Positions 31,768-31,936 of a DNA stretch of 31,936 bases are shown piece after piece. Under the pieces are notes generated by a model that did not search any database, had not been told where the DNA came from, and saw only the letters and a program-made list of their open reading frames with translations. Source of the DNA: a virus; the IMG/VR virus record IMGVR_UViG_3300025668_000032, positions 1-31,936 of that record; one strand, given 5' to 3'. Numbering within the stretch: position 1 is the first letter of the stretch; each line of letters begins with the position of its first letter. The position numbers and the translations under genes are program-made.

Positions 31768-31799
31768 CCTATACTATAGAAGTCAACAGCACACCACCC
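31768..31799 (+). promoter_or_regulatory. Promoter/leader element copy 3
   Basis: CCTATACTATAGAAGTCAA is followed by CAGCACACCACCC and the ATG at 31800. TATACT is a good -10 box, and TCGACT (31746-31751), 18 bases upstream, is a possible -35. The layout matches the elements at 28991 and 31260. Confidence 0.6.
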
Positions 31800-31936
31800 A
31801 TGACCGTTCAAGTCGTAAAGCACTCCTTCTACAAGATCGAGATTGACACCGTGGATGCTCCCCAGCAACCCATCGTGTATTTCCGTAAGGAAGGCAAGTG
31901 TACCACTGCTAAGGGCATGGATCGTCAGCACAATCG
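31800..31936 (+). CDS. Unknown protein, N-terminal part (3' end outside window)
   Basis: An open frame starts at the ATG directly behind promoter/leader copy 3 and runs off the window after 45 codons. It begins MTVQVVKHSFYKIEIDTVDA and continues with PIVYFRKEGKCTTAKGMD. The visible part looks beta-rich and basic. C-ending codons are frequent, as in the other genes of this end of the window. No family was recognised from the fragment. Confidence 0.6.
   Translation, partial: MTVQVVKHSFYKIEIDTVDAPQQPIVYFRKEGKCTTAKGMDRQHN

Noticed and set aside
1-31936. CRISPR array, insertion sequence, integrase, attachment site
   Set aside because: No spaced direct repeats, terminal inverted repeats with a transposase, or recombinase motifs were seen anywhere in the window.

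Overview
The window looks like part of the genome of a T4-like (myovirus) marine cyanophage infecting Synechococcus or Prochlorococcus. The reasons are a CpeT-type phycobilin lyase gene next to two tRNA genes, a T4-type late promoter (TATAAATA), a very large virion protein gene, several tail-collar proteins with HxH motifs, a group of 2-oxoglutarate/Fe(II) oxygenase genes beside the tail-fibre genes, and many tiny overlapping genes. All genes lie on the + strand and almost all overlap or abut. No host chromosome gene, integrase, transposon or CRISPR array was seen. All identifications are from reading motifs; no search was run.

Layout. (1) 1-895: the end of an unknown gene, cpeT, then tRNA-Thr(UGU), which overlaps the end of cpeT, and tRNA-Asn(GUU). 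(2) 896-11699: a late promoter and a single 10.65 kb gene for a 3,550-residue virion protein with a beta-helix-like N-terminus, Cys-marked helical repeats and a fibre-like C-terminus. (3) 11748-22405: an adhesion cassette. Two tail-collar proteins come first, then three paralogous proteins of 694, 660 and 1,065 residues with different heads on the same array of Ig-like modules, then a third collar protein. Each of the three paralogues stops just short of the last strand of its final Ig-like module, and the next gene begins with a strand of the missing type. (4) 22414-27539: five different 2OG-Fe(II) oxygenases, one protein with a tail-assembly-chaperone-like segment and two unknown proteins, all translationally coupled. 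(5) 27536-28988: a sigma70-like promoter, small unknown genes and a strong rho-independent terminator. (6) 28991-31936: small genes under a repeated promoter/leader element, including a putative zinc-ribbon nuclease immediately followed by a beta-class DNA methyltransferase, which together look like a phage-borne restriction-modification pair.

How the genes may work together (inference). Regions 2-4 look like a late module for building and possibly chemically modifying the host-recognition apparatus: structural proteins, a possible assembly chaperone and hydroxylases that could act on the fibres. Regions 5-6 look like host-takeover genes transcribed from host-like promoters. In that setting the nuclease/methyltransferase pair could degrade unmodified host or competitor DNA while protecting the phage genome. 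The observations I would check first are the nuclease-methyltransferase pair, the Ig-like modules split across three gene junctions, and the five-oxygenase cluster.
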